From assembly GCA_016210395.1 (NCBI GenBank), contig JACQUI010000301.1, forward strand, positions 1-7,703: a DNA stretch of 7,703 bases. The letters run 5' to 3'. Positions within the stretch are counted from its first letter, which is position 1, and every line of letters begins with the position of its first letter. Below the pieces are notes generated by a model that had not been told where the DNA came from, searched no databases, and saw only the letters and a program-made list of their open reading frames with translations. This document shows positions 1-6,018 of this stretch, piece after piece. Origin of the DNA: Chloroflexota bacterium. Its GTDB lineage: Bacteria; Chloroflexota; Dehalococcoidia; Lucifugimonadales; JACPCL1. The translations under genes were made by a program, and so were the position numbers.

Positions 1-46
1 GAAGCCTCAGGCTCCCGCAGAGTGCCGTCGCGGGGAGGGTTGACGG

Positions 47-179
47 GTGCCCCAGGGCGAAAACAACCCACCGTTCTCAAGTTGGCACAGTCATTGTTGG
101 TTGAAATGGGAAATCCGGGAGTAGAGAGCATATTGTCCCCGAATCCCTTGGAGGTACTCAGGGGCTTCTCGCTCCTGGC
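47..179 (+). pseudogene. disrupted N-terminal part of HNH endonuclease-like gene
   Basis: The frame of the downstream HNH-like gene stays open upstream of its first usual start (GTG at 180) back to a TGA at 102-104. Codons 105-179 encode the missing front half of the domain, including SREHIVPESLGG, the conserved HNH-side motif of this family. The neighbouring frame runs from a GTG at 47, with a good RBS-like GGGGAGG at 32-38, and reads HCWLKW before its own stop at 122-124. Adding one base near 108-109 would join the two frames as CWLKC-GKSGSREHIVPES, restoring a cysteine pair ahead of the histidine motif as expected. The open frames and stops are seen directly; the single-base lesion is inference. 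It could be a real pseudogenising deletion or a sequencing or assembly error. Confidence 0.45.
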
Positions 180-974
180 GTGGTGTGTGACAAATGCAAC
201 AATTACCTGTCTCGGGAGGTCGAGAAGCCCTTCCTTGAATCCCCGGCCCTGAAAGCACTGCGTTTCTTGGAGGCCATTCCCAGCAAACGTGGTCGTGTGC
301 CTCCAATGAACGGAATGGTTTCTCCCGGTTTCCCTGCAACTCTCTACTTGGCACCACATGGCTCCCGTCAGGAGTTGTCAGGCGCATTGTCAATCGAGCA
401 TCCTGCCTCTCTTCTGCATTTGCTCAGTAACTCAACGACTACTTTTAGGTTCCCTTTTAACGCTCGGCCGCCTGATGGAGTTACTGTATCGCGATTCCTG
501 GCAAAAGTCGCTTTTGAATCCCTTGCAGAGCGGTTTATGGTACTGCCAGACGGGTTGGCGTATCTGGCTGATGAGCCCCAGTTTGATCCGGTTCGTCTTC
601 ATGCAAGGGAAGGGCGACTTCCCTTGTGGCCGTACCATGCCAGACGCATCTACGATCGCAAAAGCCCCTGGGTTGACGAAGGGGGAGACATCGTCCAGAT
701 CACTGTCGAACGGGATTTCCTCTGGACGCAAGAGCATGAACTGTACTTCGTAATGGCGATATTTGGCTTGGAGCTAACGATCAATGTCGGAGGCCCCGAG
801 ATAGACGGCTATGTGAGGTGGCTCAAAGTCAATGGCAACGCTAGCCCTCTATATGTCGGCAGAAACAACAGTATGTCACTAAAGCAAATTGATGTCGCCA
901 CAGCCGAGGAGGCTATCCGAGCCCGCGATCGGTCCGATAATGATCTTCGTAACACAGACAGGGAACTAGCTTAA
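180..974 (+). CDS. HNH endonuclease-like protein, N-terminally truncated
   Basis: The 264-residue frame opens with VCDKCNNYLSREVEKPFLES, the second zinc-binding cysteine pair (C3, C6) and following helix typical of HNH proteins of the EHIxPxxLG...VCxxCN type. The rest resembles the poorly characterised C-terminal part often attached to such domains, for example SRFLAKVAFESLAERF in the middle. No membrane segment or signal peptide is visible. GTG at 180 is only the first conventional start left in frame and lies inside the domain, so the product as written lacks the EHIVPES motif and probably cannot fold a complete nuclease site. Base composition looks less GC-rich than the neighbouring lysA, compatible with acquisition by transfer. 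It ends five bases from the end of lysA, transcribed toward it. The substrate is unknown; a DNase in defence or mobile-element biology is only family-level inference. Confidence 0.55.
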   Translation: MVCDKCNNYLSREVEKPFLESPALKALRFLEAIPSKRGRVPPMNGMVSPGFPATLYLAPHGSRQELSGALSIEHPASLLHLLSNSTTTFRFPFNARPPDGVTVSRFLAKVAFESLAERFMVLPDGLAYLADEPQFDPVRLHAREGRLPLWPYHARRIYDRKSPWVDEGGDIVQITVERDFLWTQEHELYFVMAIFGLELTINVGGPEIDGYVRWLKVNGNASPLYVGRNNSMSLKQIDVATAEEAIRARDRSDNDLRNTDRELA

Positions 975-979
975 GGTCC

Positions 980-2299
980 CTACCCCACGTCCGCGGCCAT
1001 CATGTCCTGGTAGGTCTCGCGGCGGCGGATGAGGCGGGCCTTGCCGTCCTTGACCATGACGATTGCCGGCTTGGGGGCCATGTTGTAGTTGCTGGCCATG
1101 GGGATGCAATAGGCTCCCGCCGCCGGCAGGGCGATCAGGTCGCCGGGCTGCGAGGGGGCCAGCGCCGCGTCCTTCACCAGCACGTCGCCGGACTCGCAGA
1201 ACTTGCCCGCGATGGTTACCACGTCTGTGGCGGGCGCGTCCATGCGGTTGGCCACGAACGCCTCGTACTGCGCCTCGTACAGCGCCGGTCGGATGTTGTC
1301 GCCCATGCCGCCGTCCACGCTCAGGTACGTGCGGACGCCGGGGATCTCCTTGCGCGCGCCAACGGTGTACAGCGCCACGCCCGCCGGCCCGACGATGGAG
1401 CGCCCCGGCTCGATGACGAATGCCGGCTCGCCAAGGCTCAGGTCCTGCAGGCCGCCCTTCAGCGTCCCGACAAGCGCGTCGGCGTACTGGGCGATGGTCG
1501 GCGGGCGCTGGCCCCGCAGGTAGGCGATGCCGAAGCCGCCGCCCGCGCCGAACTCGGCCAGCTTCAGCCCGTACTCCCGCATCTGGGCAGCGAACGACAG
1601 CGTGATACGGATGGCCTCCTGGTACGGCTCGACCTCGAAGAGCTGCGACCCGATGTGGCAGTGCAGCCCCAGCAGCCGCAGGCGGCTTGAGCCGAGCGCC
1701 TGGCGCACCGCCTTCTCCGCGTCGCCCGTGGCGATGGAGAAGCCGAACTTGCTGTCCAGGATGCCGGTGGCGATCTTGGCGTGGGTGTGGGGGTCCACCC
1801 CCGGCGAGACGCGTATAAGGATGTCCTGCGTCTTCCCCGCGCGTTCGGTCAGGTGTTCCAGCAGCCCTAGCTCGTGGAAGCTGTCCACCACGATGCGGCC
1901 GACGCCCCAGTCCAGCGCGTCCGCCAGCTCCTGGGGGCTCTTGTTGTTGCCGTGAAAGTAGACCTGAGGAAGGGGCATGCCGCCGGCCTTTGCCAGGGCC
2001 ATCTCCCCGCCGGACACCACGTCCATGCCCAGGCCCTCCTCGGCCAGCAGGCGAGTGAGGGCCTGGTTGGAGAAGGCCTTGGCGGCGTAGATGACCTGCG
2101 TCTTGGGGTAGCGGGCGCGGAACTCCCGCAGGTAGGCGCGGCAGATGTCGCGCAGCGTCTGCTCGTCAAAGACGTACAGCGGCGTGCCGAAGTCGGCCGC
2201 GAGGTCCAGGGTGTCGCACCCGCCGATGACCAGGTGGCCCTGGCCGTTGACCAGGGCGGTATGGGGGAACACGTTCTTGGCGGGAAGGGTAGGCAGCAT
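980..2299 (-). CDS. lysA: diaminopimelate decarboxylase
   Basis: This PLP-dependent fold-type III enzyme decarboxylates meso-diaminopimelate to L-lysine, the last step of the DAP pathway, in the cytoplasm. With the ATG at 2299 the protein is 439 residues, normal for the family. Visible landmarks are YAAKAFSN with the PLP lysine K74, LHCHIGSQLF at 212-221, the phosphate-binding GAGGGFG around 251-257, EPGRSIVG at 297-304, KFCESGDVL at 366-374 (the active-site cysteine motif from the partner subunit) and GAYCIPMASNYN at 395-406. The start is set by AAAGGA six bases upstream of the ATG; the frame stays open to about 2596, but that extension overlaps two upstream genes and has no family similarity. 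The gene is last in a minus-strand unit, 17 bases after the small membrane-protein gene. No attenuator or lysine riboswitch is visible in that short gap. Confidence 0.96.
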   Translation of the reverse strand: MLPTLPAKNVFPHTALVNGQGHLVIGGCDTLDLAADFGTPLYVFDEQTLRDICRAYLREFRARYPKTQVIYAAKAFSNQALTRLLAEEGLGMDVVSGGEMALAKAGGMPLPQVYFHGNNKSPQELADALDWGVGRIVVDSFHELGLLEHLTERAGKTQDILIRVSPGVDPHTHAKIATGILDSKFGFSIATGDAEKAVRQALGSSRLRLLGLHCHIGSQLFEVEPYQEAIRITLSFAAQMREYGLKLAEFGAGGGFGIAYLRGQRPPTIAQYADALVGTLKGGLQDLSLGEPAFVIEPGRSIVGPAGVALYTVGARKEIPGVRTYLSVDGGMGDNIRPALYEAQYEAFVANRMDAPATDVVTIAGKFCESGDVLVKDAALAPSQPGDLIALPAAGAYCIPMASNYNMAPKPAIVMVKDGKARLIRRRETYQDMMAADVG

Positions 2300-2316
2300 G
2301 GATGTTCCTTTTGAAA

Positions 2317-2541
2317 TTACTCCTTTGCCTTGGGCGTTCCCTTGCGGATGCCAAGGTACAGAAGGCCCAGGCCGATGACAAAGGCAATCGCGCCTATCCA
2401 GCCCCAGGTTGATCTGCCGGACATGAAGCTGCCGCCAAGAATGTTCAACCCCTGAAGCACCCAGACGACGCCGGTCAGGGACGATAGGACGCCAGCGGCT
2501 ATGAGCATCCAGCGAATTGCACCGGCGTCCTGACGGCTCAC
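2317..2541 (-). CDS. small two-helix membrane protein
   Basis: This 74-residue protein has two clear hydrophobic segments, about residues 12-33 (MLIAAGVLSSLTGVVWVLQG) and 47-66 (WGWIGAIAFVIGLGLLYLGI). A short polar loop (GGSFMSGRST) separates them and the tail is basic and lysine-rich (RKGTPKAKE). It looks like a hairpin of two membrane helices. I recognise the general pattern as a conserved small membrane protein but cannot give it a function. The start is GTG at 2539-2541, which shares four bases (GTGA) with the stop of the HicB-like gene upstream, suggesting translational coupling. An internal ATG at codon 12 would remove the N-terminal tail and is less likely. Its stop lies 17 bases before lysA, so it is probably cotranscribed with it, although no functional link to lysine synthesis is apparent. 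Confidence 0.75.
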   Translation of the reverse strand: MSRQDAGAIRWMLIAAGVLSSLTGVVWVLQGLNILGGSFMSGRSTWGWIGAIAFVIGLGLLYLGIRKGTPKAKE

Positions 2542-2753
2542 ACCTGCACCGCCATGTACTCGGCAAGCGCCTGCGACTCTGGGACTGGAAGGTCATCCTC
2601 CAGCAGGCCCTCGACGTGCATCAGGATTGCCTCGTGCATGTTACGCTGCACCTCCTGCAGCGTCGTCCCGGTGGCTATGCAGCCTGGCAAGTCGGGTGAA
2701 TAGGCCGCGTAGTTGCTTTCCGACTTCTCTATGACTACTAGAAAGCGGTACAT
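2538..2753 (-). CDS. HicB-like protein without adjacent HicA
   Basis: This 71-residue protein has the HicB/UPF0150 N-terminal fold pattern: an opening strand MYRFLVVIEKSE, then YSPDLPGCIATGTTLQEVQRNM (residues 18-39), matching the family signature P-x-LPGC-x-[ST]-x-G-T-x-x-E. A helix and a short acidic tail with LPVPES follow. There is no C-terminal ribbon-helix-helix or HTH domain, so any antitoxin role would rest on protein-protein contact. No HicA frame lies on either side: upstream is a 51-base gap after the MBL gene, downstream the membrane-protein gene. The ATG at 2753 has GGAG six bases upstream. The family role is to bind and neutralise a HicA mRNA-cleaving toxin. Here it may be a solitary remnant, act in trans on another HicA (two lie in this window), or have a different job. 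Confidence 0.85.
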   Translation of the reverse strand: MYRFLVVIEKSESNYAAYSPDLPGCIATGTTLQEVQRNMHEAILMHVEGLLEDDLPVPESQALAEYMAVQV

Positions 2754-2804
2754 CGGTCACTCCCGTGGTTTCAGCTGTGCCTGCTTGAGAACGCAACGCC
2801 GCCG

Positions 2805-3623
2805 CTACTTCAGCCAATATGTCTCCCCATCGGCCACCACGCGGCCCTCGTTCTGGAGCTTGATCAGGTGGCTCTTGATCTGGTTCTTCGCCAGGTTGGA
2901 GAGGCGCTCGTTCAGCCCCGAGTAGATGGCCCCAAACATCTGCTCCACCGTCTTGGGCCCGGTTCGGAGCTGCGACAGGACCTCCTCCTCCCGCTGGCGG
3001 CGGTGCTGGATAAGCTCGTTGATCTTGGCCCGCGGGTCCGTCACCACCGGCCCCTGGCCAGTGTAGATGACCGAGGGATTCATCCGCAGGAACTTCTGCA
3101 TCGTGTCCAGGAACAGGGCGATCTCCCCTTCGCCGGGGTTCACCACCGAGGTGCCGACGCCCATGATGGCGTCGCCTGGGAAGAGCGAGCGGCTCTCCTG
3201 GATGAACACCGCCATGGTGCCGTAGGTGTGGCCAGGGGCGAAGACGAACTGCAGGGTCTTGTCGCCCAGGCTCAGCGTCTCGCCGTCGCGCACGGGCCTG
3301 TCCACACGCGCGATCTTCAGGCGCTCGTTGATGGCGTCGGCCTCCTGGTACGTGGCGATAATGGGCGGGCCGCCGCACTCGCGCTGGATCAGCGGCGCGT
3401 TGCCCCAGTGGGGCGGGTGCCGGTGGGTGACGGCGATGCCCCGCAGCGGCGGGCTGCCCAGCTTCTTCCAGTAGTCCACGCGGGCCTGGCCCTCGCCGGG
3501 GCGGTCCCAGCCGGTGTCCACCCACACGGCGCCGGTCCTGCCGACGATGAGGTAGGTGTTGGTGACGCCCATGACCGGCTCTGGCTCGGTGATGACGTTG
3601 TGGATGCCCGGCGCGATCTCCAT
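2805..3623 (-). CDS. MBL-fold hydrolase, LACTB2-like, with degenerate metal site
   Basis: This 272-residue protein has an N-terminal metallo-beta-lactamase fold and a C-terminal winged-helix domain (about 222-272, KTVEQMFGAIYSGLNERLSN...GRVVADGETYWLK), the LACTB2-like arrangement. Fold landmarks are VWVDTGWD (33-40), APGHTYGTMAVF with ligand H132, and LFPGDAIMG with bridging D151. The usual HxHxDH motif is THRHPPHWGN at 66-75: H67, H69 and H72 remain, but proline 71 replaces the aspartate. The usual GHG before the last helix is TGQGPVV, with Q190 in place of the final histidine. Two ligands of the second zinc site are therefore missing, so activity may use one metal or be altered or lost. The substrate is unknown. 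The ATG at 3623 has AGGAGG five bases upstream. The gene is first in the unit leading to lysA and has a good promoter just upstream. Confidence 0.9.
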   Translation of the reverse strand: MEIAPGIHNVITEPEPVMGVTNTYLIVGRTGAVWVDTGWDRPGEGQARVDYWKKLGSPPLRGIAVTHRHPPHWGNAPLIQRECGGPPIIATYQEADAINERLKIARVDRPVRDGETLSLGDKTLQFVFAPGHTYGTMAVFIQESRSLFPGDAIMGVGTSVVNPGEGEIALFLDTMQKFLRMNPSVIYTGQGPVVTDPRAKINELIQHRRQREEEVLSQLRTGPKTVEQMFGAIYSGLNERLSNLAKNQIKSHLIKLQNEGRVVADGETYWLK

Positions 3624-3762
3624 AGCGGCCTCCTGTGCGAGGGTAGGCCCATAGTAGGCAGGGCTACGGGGGGTGTCAATGGGGGTGAGCCTCTGCCTTC
3701 CCCCATGCGAGGGAATGTAGGGGTGGGAGGTCAGCGAGGAAAACAGGGGAACAAGAGTGGGC
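3624..3762. other. intergenic region between MBL gene and small-protein pair
   Basis: This 139-base region holds the promoter at 3651-3679 and G-rich plus-strand sequence. A short inverted repeat, TTCCC...GGGAA at about 3700-3716, is too weak and has no T run, so I do not call it a terminator for the pair upstream. No reading frame here looks like a gene. Confidence 0.5.
3651..3679 (-). promoter_or_regulatory. sigma70-type promoter of the MBL-hicB-lysA unit
   Basis: Read on the minus strand, a perfect TTGACA -35 box (3674-3679) is followed after 17 bases by TACTAT as -10 (3651-3656), four of six matches to TATAAT. A start about seven bases downstream, near 3644, would leave a leader of about 20 bases containing the AGGAGG site of the MBL gene. 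The positions are seen directly; promoter activity is inferred. No other convincing promoter lies between here and lysA. Confidence 0.7.
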
Positions 3763-3999
3763 CTATGCGGCGTCCAGGATGGCCTGTTCGATCAGCTCCG
3801 GCAGTTTAACCCTGACGAAGAGGTCCTCCGGGTAGAGGTAGTCCTCACCTGACTCATCCACGACGCGCAATTGACGGCGCTTGGCCGCCTCGGCGTCGGG
3901 GATGATGCGGTAGAGCTTTCGCCGCTCCAGGGAGACGGGGTAGCCCTCGTTGCGAATGCATATGACGAATTCTATGGAAGTCTGGTGCTCTTTGTTCAT
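3763..3999 (-). CDS. uncharacterised small protein, second of a coupled pair
   Basis: This 78-residue soluble protein has a short N-terminal strand (IEFVICIRNEGYPVSLERRK), a middle KLYRIIPDAEAAKRRQLRVV, and VVDESGEDYLYPEDLFVRVKLP at about 46-67, then an amphipathic helical end. The DESGEDYLYP block with flanking IPDAEAA is familiar from conserved small bacterial hypotheticals, often with a valine or leucine after the tyrosine; I know no function for them. The C-terminal half is acidic. The ATG at 3999 overlaps the stop of the upstream gene by four bases (ATGA), so the two are probably translated together. An acidic second member beside a strongly basic first member recalls toxin-antitoxin pairs, but no known toxin motif is present. 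The call as a real gene is firm; the function is open. Confidence 0.8.
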   Translation of the reverse strand: MNKEHQTSIEFVICIRNEGYPVSLERRKLYRIIPDAEAAKRRQLRVVDESGEDYLYPEDLFVRVKLPELIEQAILDAA

Positions 4000-4238
4000 G
4001 GCGACGCGTCCAGAAACCGTTTGATCTTGAACTCCTTACGGCCTTTGCCCGTGGCCTCGTACCAGTGAATCTCAGCGATGTGTATCGCGCCGTCTGCCAG
4101 TCGAATGGTGGCTTTCCCCTTGCGTTTGCGCCACCGGCCGGCCCCGTAGAGTCTCCGCAGCCGTGAGAGCTCCCGAATGCCTCTTCCTACGGCAAAGGTT
4201 TCTTGGTCTGTAATATTGCCCAGGATCTCAAAGTCCAT
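3996..4238 (-). CDS. uncharacterised small basic protein, first of a coupled pair
   Basis: The protein has 80 residues from the ATG at 4238. It begins MDFEILGNITDQETFAVG, then has the very basic stretch IRELSRLRRLYGAGRWRKRK (21-40), a beta-rich middle (KATIRLADGAIHIAEIHWYE) and a basic tail GKGRKEFKIKRFLD. The pattern matches conserved small hypotheticals that pair with the DESGEDYLYP protein downstream; I cannot assign a function. The basic surface would suit nucleic-acid binding. The frame extends to a TTG at 4292, but family members begin near MDFEILG and a promoter-like TATACT (4265-4270) sits inside the extension, so 4238 (or ATG at 4244) is the better start. No strong Shine-Dalgarno site is visible. 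The stop is overlapped by the next gene's start. Confidence 0.75.
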   Translation of the reverse strand: MDFEILGNITDQETFAVGRGIRELSRLRRLYGAGRWRKRKGKATIRLADGAIHIAEIHWYEATGKGRKEFKIKRFLDASP

Positions 4239-4264
4239 CGGCATCCGCAACGGTTGGTATGTAG

Positions 4265-4292
4265 AGTATAGCTCATGGGTTGGCCTCAGCAA
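4265..4292 (-). promoter_or_regulatory. possible promoter of the coupled small-protein pair
   Basis: On the minus strand, TATACT (4265-4270, five of six to consensus) lies 16 bases after TTGCTG (4287-4292), a weak -35. Transcription would begin near 4258 and leave 14-20 bases before the candidate ATGs at 4244 and 4238. This agrees with the shorter protein start chosen here. It is inferred from sequence only. Confidence 0.45.
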
Positions 4293-4339
4293 GACCTACA
4301 AACGACCCGTGCTCTCCGGCGGGCGCAGCGCGGGCAGCA

Positions 4340-4348
4340 TGCTATAAT
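4340..4348 (+). promoter_or_regulatory. extended -10 promoter element before proB
   Basis: TGCTATAAT is a perfect extended -10 (TGnTATAAT). No good -35 lies 17 bases upstream (CGGGCG), as is usual for extended -10 promoters. Transcription would start near 4355, only about 5 bases before the TTG at 4360 and about 23 bases before the GTG at 4378. It would drive proB and probably the whole downstream series of genes. Confidence 0.6.
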
Positions 4349-4377
4349 CAGCTATCCCATTGAAGCTGCCACAGCTT

Positions 4378-5511
4378 GTGAACACCAACCACTCTTTACC
4401 CTATCGCCGCATCGTTGCCAAGGCGGGCACCAGCGTCCTGACGGGCCGCAGCGACCGCCTGGACATGGCAATCATGTCCCGCCTGGTGGAGCAGCTTGCC
4501 GCCCTCCACAAGGAAGGCAGGGAGGTGCTCCTGGTCACCTCGGGCGCGGTGGCCGCCGGGCGACAGGCGCTGGGCAAGCCCCGCCAGCGCCGCGACGTCC
4601 CCTTCCGCCAGATGCTTGCCGCCGTAGGCCAGGGCCGCCTGATGCACGTGTACGAAGAGCTGTTCGCGCCCCACGATATCGTCGTCGCCCAGGCGCTGCT
4701 CACCCGGGCCGACATCGCCGACCGCCAGGGCTACCTGAACGTGCGCGATACCCTCCTGGGCCTGTTGGAGGCGGGCGTCGTCCCCATCATCAACGAGAAT
4801 GACGTGGTGGCCGCCGAGGAGCTGGGCGACGAAGTCTTCGGCGACAACGACACGCTCTCGGCCCTGGTGTCCAACCTGGTGGACGCCGACCTGCTGGTGA
4901 TGCTTACCGACATCGCTGGCCTGTTTACGGCGGACCCAGCGACGCACCCTGAGGCGAAGCTTATCCCACGGGTGGAGCGGGTGGACGACCTGATTGACGA
5001 GGTAGCCGCCGGAGAGGAGCGCCACGGCTGGAGCCGGGGCGGCATGACGGCAAAGCTGCGCGCTGCGCGGGAGGCGACAAGCTGGGGCGCGGCAGTGGTC
5101 ATCGCCAGGGGGGCTGAGGAGCGCGTTTTGCTGGACGCTGCTTCGGGCAAGAGCATCGGCACCTTCTTCTGCCCCACGGGGAGCAAGGTGGAGAGCCGGC
5201 TGCGCTGGCTCATGAGCGGCCTCTCCACGCGGGGCGAGATCCGCGTGGACGACGGCGCGGCGAGGGCCCTGCGCACCAGGCAGCGCAGCCTCCTGCCGGC
5301 GGGCGTCCGCGAGGTGGTGGGCGACTTCGACCGCCATGACGTTGTGGCCATTGCCGACGGCAGCGGGCAACGGATTGCCTGCGGGGTGGCCAACTACTCG
5401 GCGCGGGACATCGCGGCGATCAAGGGCATGCACTCGGCGCGCATCCAGGAGGCGCTGGGCCACCGCTTCGGCGACGAGGTGGTGCACAGGAATAACCTGG
5501 TGGTGGTGTAA
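4378..5511 (+). CDS. proB: glutamate 5-kinase
   Basis: This enzyme phosphorylates L-glutamate with ATP to gamma-glutamyl phosphate, the first and normally proline-inhibited step of proline synthesis. From the GTG at 4378 it has 377 residues (E. coli ProB is 367). An amino-acid-kinase domain shows KAGTSVLT near 15-22, LLVTSGAVAAGRQALG at 51-66, VPIINENDVV near 135-144, FGDNDTLSALVSNL near 154-167 and GGMTAKLRAA near 221-230. A C-terminal PUA domain follows (about 284-366, beginning RGEIRVDDGAARAL and ending near GDEVVHRNN). The start is uncertain: TTG at 4360 is also in frame and adds six residues, and neither has a clear RBS. ATG codons come only after the kinase loop, so they are excluded. 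The six-gene cassette that follows separates it from proA. Confidence 0.95.
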   Translation: MNTNHSLPYRRIVAKAGTSVLTGRSDRLDMAIMSRLVEQLAALHKEGREVLLVTSGAVAAGRQALGKPRQRRDVPFRQMLAAVGQGRLMHVYEELFAPHDIVVAQALLTRADIADRQGYLNVRDTLLGLLEAGVVPIINENDVVAAEELGDEVFGDNDTLSALVSNLVDADLLVMLTDIAGLFTADPATHPEAKLIPRVERVDDLIDEVAAGEERHGWSRGGMTAKLRAAREATSWGAAVVIARGAEERVLLDAASGKSIGTFFCPTGSKVESRLRWLMSGLSTRGEIRVDDGAARALRTRQRSLLPAGVREVVGDFDRHDVVAIADGSGQRIACGVANYSARDIAAIKGMHSARIQEALGHRFGDEVVHRNNLVVV

Positions 5512-5521
5512 ATCCGTGTTT

Positions 5522-5555
5522 CCCTCCCCTTGGAAGGGATGCTTTGGATGGAGGG
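5522..5555 (+). promoter_or_regulatory. possible hairpin covering the hicB RBS
   Basis: CCCTCC at 5522-5527 is exactly complementary to GGAGGG at 5550-5555, the Shine-Dalgarno site of the first hicB four bases before its ATG. A shorter competing hairpin, CCCTT/AAGGG at 5527-5538, overlaps its left arm. Folding of the outer pair would hide the RBS. The six-base stem with a 22-base loop is modest, so this is a candidate only. The 48-base gap contains no clear promoter or terminator, so hicB is probably read from the proB transcript. Confidence 0.3.
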
Positions 5556-5559
5556 TCCC

Positions 5560-5784
5560 ATGAGCAGGTACATCGTCTACATGCAGCCGGCCGAAGAAGG
5601 CGGCTTCGTTATCTGGTGCCCCGCGCTTCCCGGTTGCGTTAGCCAGGGTGAAACGGAAGAAGAAGCCCTGGAGATGATTAGGGACGCCATGCTCGGCTAC
5701 ATCGAAAGCCTCAAAAAGCATGGAGACCCGGTGCCTCCTGGCATTGAGGACAAAGTTGAGAAAGTGGAAATAGTAAGCGCATGA
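5560..5784 (+). CDS. hicB: HicB family antitoxin, first copy
   Basis: This 74-residue protein has the HicB fold signature: MSRYIVYMQPAEEGGFVIWC as the first strands, then PALPGCVSQGETEEEALEMI (residues 22-41), then a helix and a tail with GDPVPP that ends in a charged strand. It has no DNA-binding C-terminal domain, so any autoregulation would need another mechanism. Family role: it binds the HicA toxin and blocks its mRNA interferase activity. The ATG at 5560 is chosen because GGAGGG lies four bases upstream and the family N-terminus fits. ATGs at 5530 and 5539 would add the unlikely leader MEGMLWMEGP. The stop TGA lies within ATGA, overlapping the hicA start at 5781. The antitoxin precedes the toxin, the reverse of E. 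coli hicAB but common in other phyla. Confidence 0.92.
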   Translation: MSRYIVYMQPAEEGGFVIWCPALPGCVSQGETEEEALEMIRDAMLGYIESLKKHGDPVPPGIEDKVEKVEIVSA

Positions 5785-6005
5785 GGCTGCCGGCGCTGAA
5801 GGCGAGGGACATCTTGGCGGCGTTGAGGAAAGCAGGCTTTGAAATAGACCACATATCAGGAAGCCATTACATCTTGCGACATCCCAGTCGTCCCAATAGG
5901 GTAACAGTGCCCTATCATGGTCCAGAAGATGTGAAACGCGCCGTCGTGCGCACAATCGTTGAGCAGGCGGGGCTGACGGAAGAAGAGTTTAGGAAACTTC
6001 TGTAG
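5781..6005 (+). CDS. hicA: HicA family toxin, first copy
   Basis: This 74-residue protein has the HicA/YcfA double-stranded-RNA-binding-like fold. The N-terminal helix is KARDILAALRKAGFEIDHIS (7-26), the catalytic-histidine block is GSHYILRHPSR (H29), the next strand is NRVTVPYHG (39-47), and the C-terminal helix is VVRTIVEQAGLTEEEFRKLL. HicA toxins cleave mRNA independently of ribosomes and arrest growth until neutralised by HicB. All key elements and full length are present, so it looks intact. The ATG at 5781 shares ATGA with the antitoxin stop and has no strong RBS of its own, so translation is probably coupled to hicB. Thirteen bases separate it from the first retropepsin-like gene. Confidence 0.92.
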   Translation: MRLPALKARDILAALRKAGFEIDHISGSHYILRHPSRPNRVTVPYHGPEDVKRAVVRTIVEQAGLTEEEFRKLL

Positions 6006-6018
6006 GCGGATAAGGCAC

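Noticed and set aside
970..985. Terminator between the convergent HNH-like gene and lysA
   Set aside because: Only five bases separate the stops and no hairpin with a T run is visible; termination must lie elsewhere or inside a gene.
2300..2596. N-terminal extension of lysA beyond the ATG at 2299
   Set aside because: It overlaps the membrane-protein and HicB-like genes, has no LysA similarity, and the RBS supports 2299.
2641..3525. 294-codon minus-strand frame overlapping the MBL gene in another frame
   Set aside because: It is proline-, glycine- and arginine-rich with no family pattern and covers the MBL and HicB-like genes; it is a shadow.
3700..3716. Inverted repeat TTCCC/GGGAA as terminator of the small-protein pair
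   Set aside because: The stem is only five bases and no T run follows on the relevant strand.
2868..3809. 313-codon plus-strand frame opposite the MBL gene
   Set aside because: It is low-complexity (repeated H, G, D, V) and antisense to a gene with full MBL motifs and an RBS; it is a shadow frame.
4396..5955. Long open frame on the minus strand opposite proB and hicB
   Set aside because: It is histidine-, alanine- and arginine-rich with no recognisable motifs, and lies antisense to the clearly coding proB. GC-rich codon bias on the true strand explains it.
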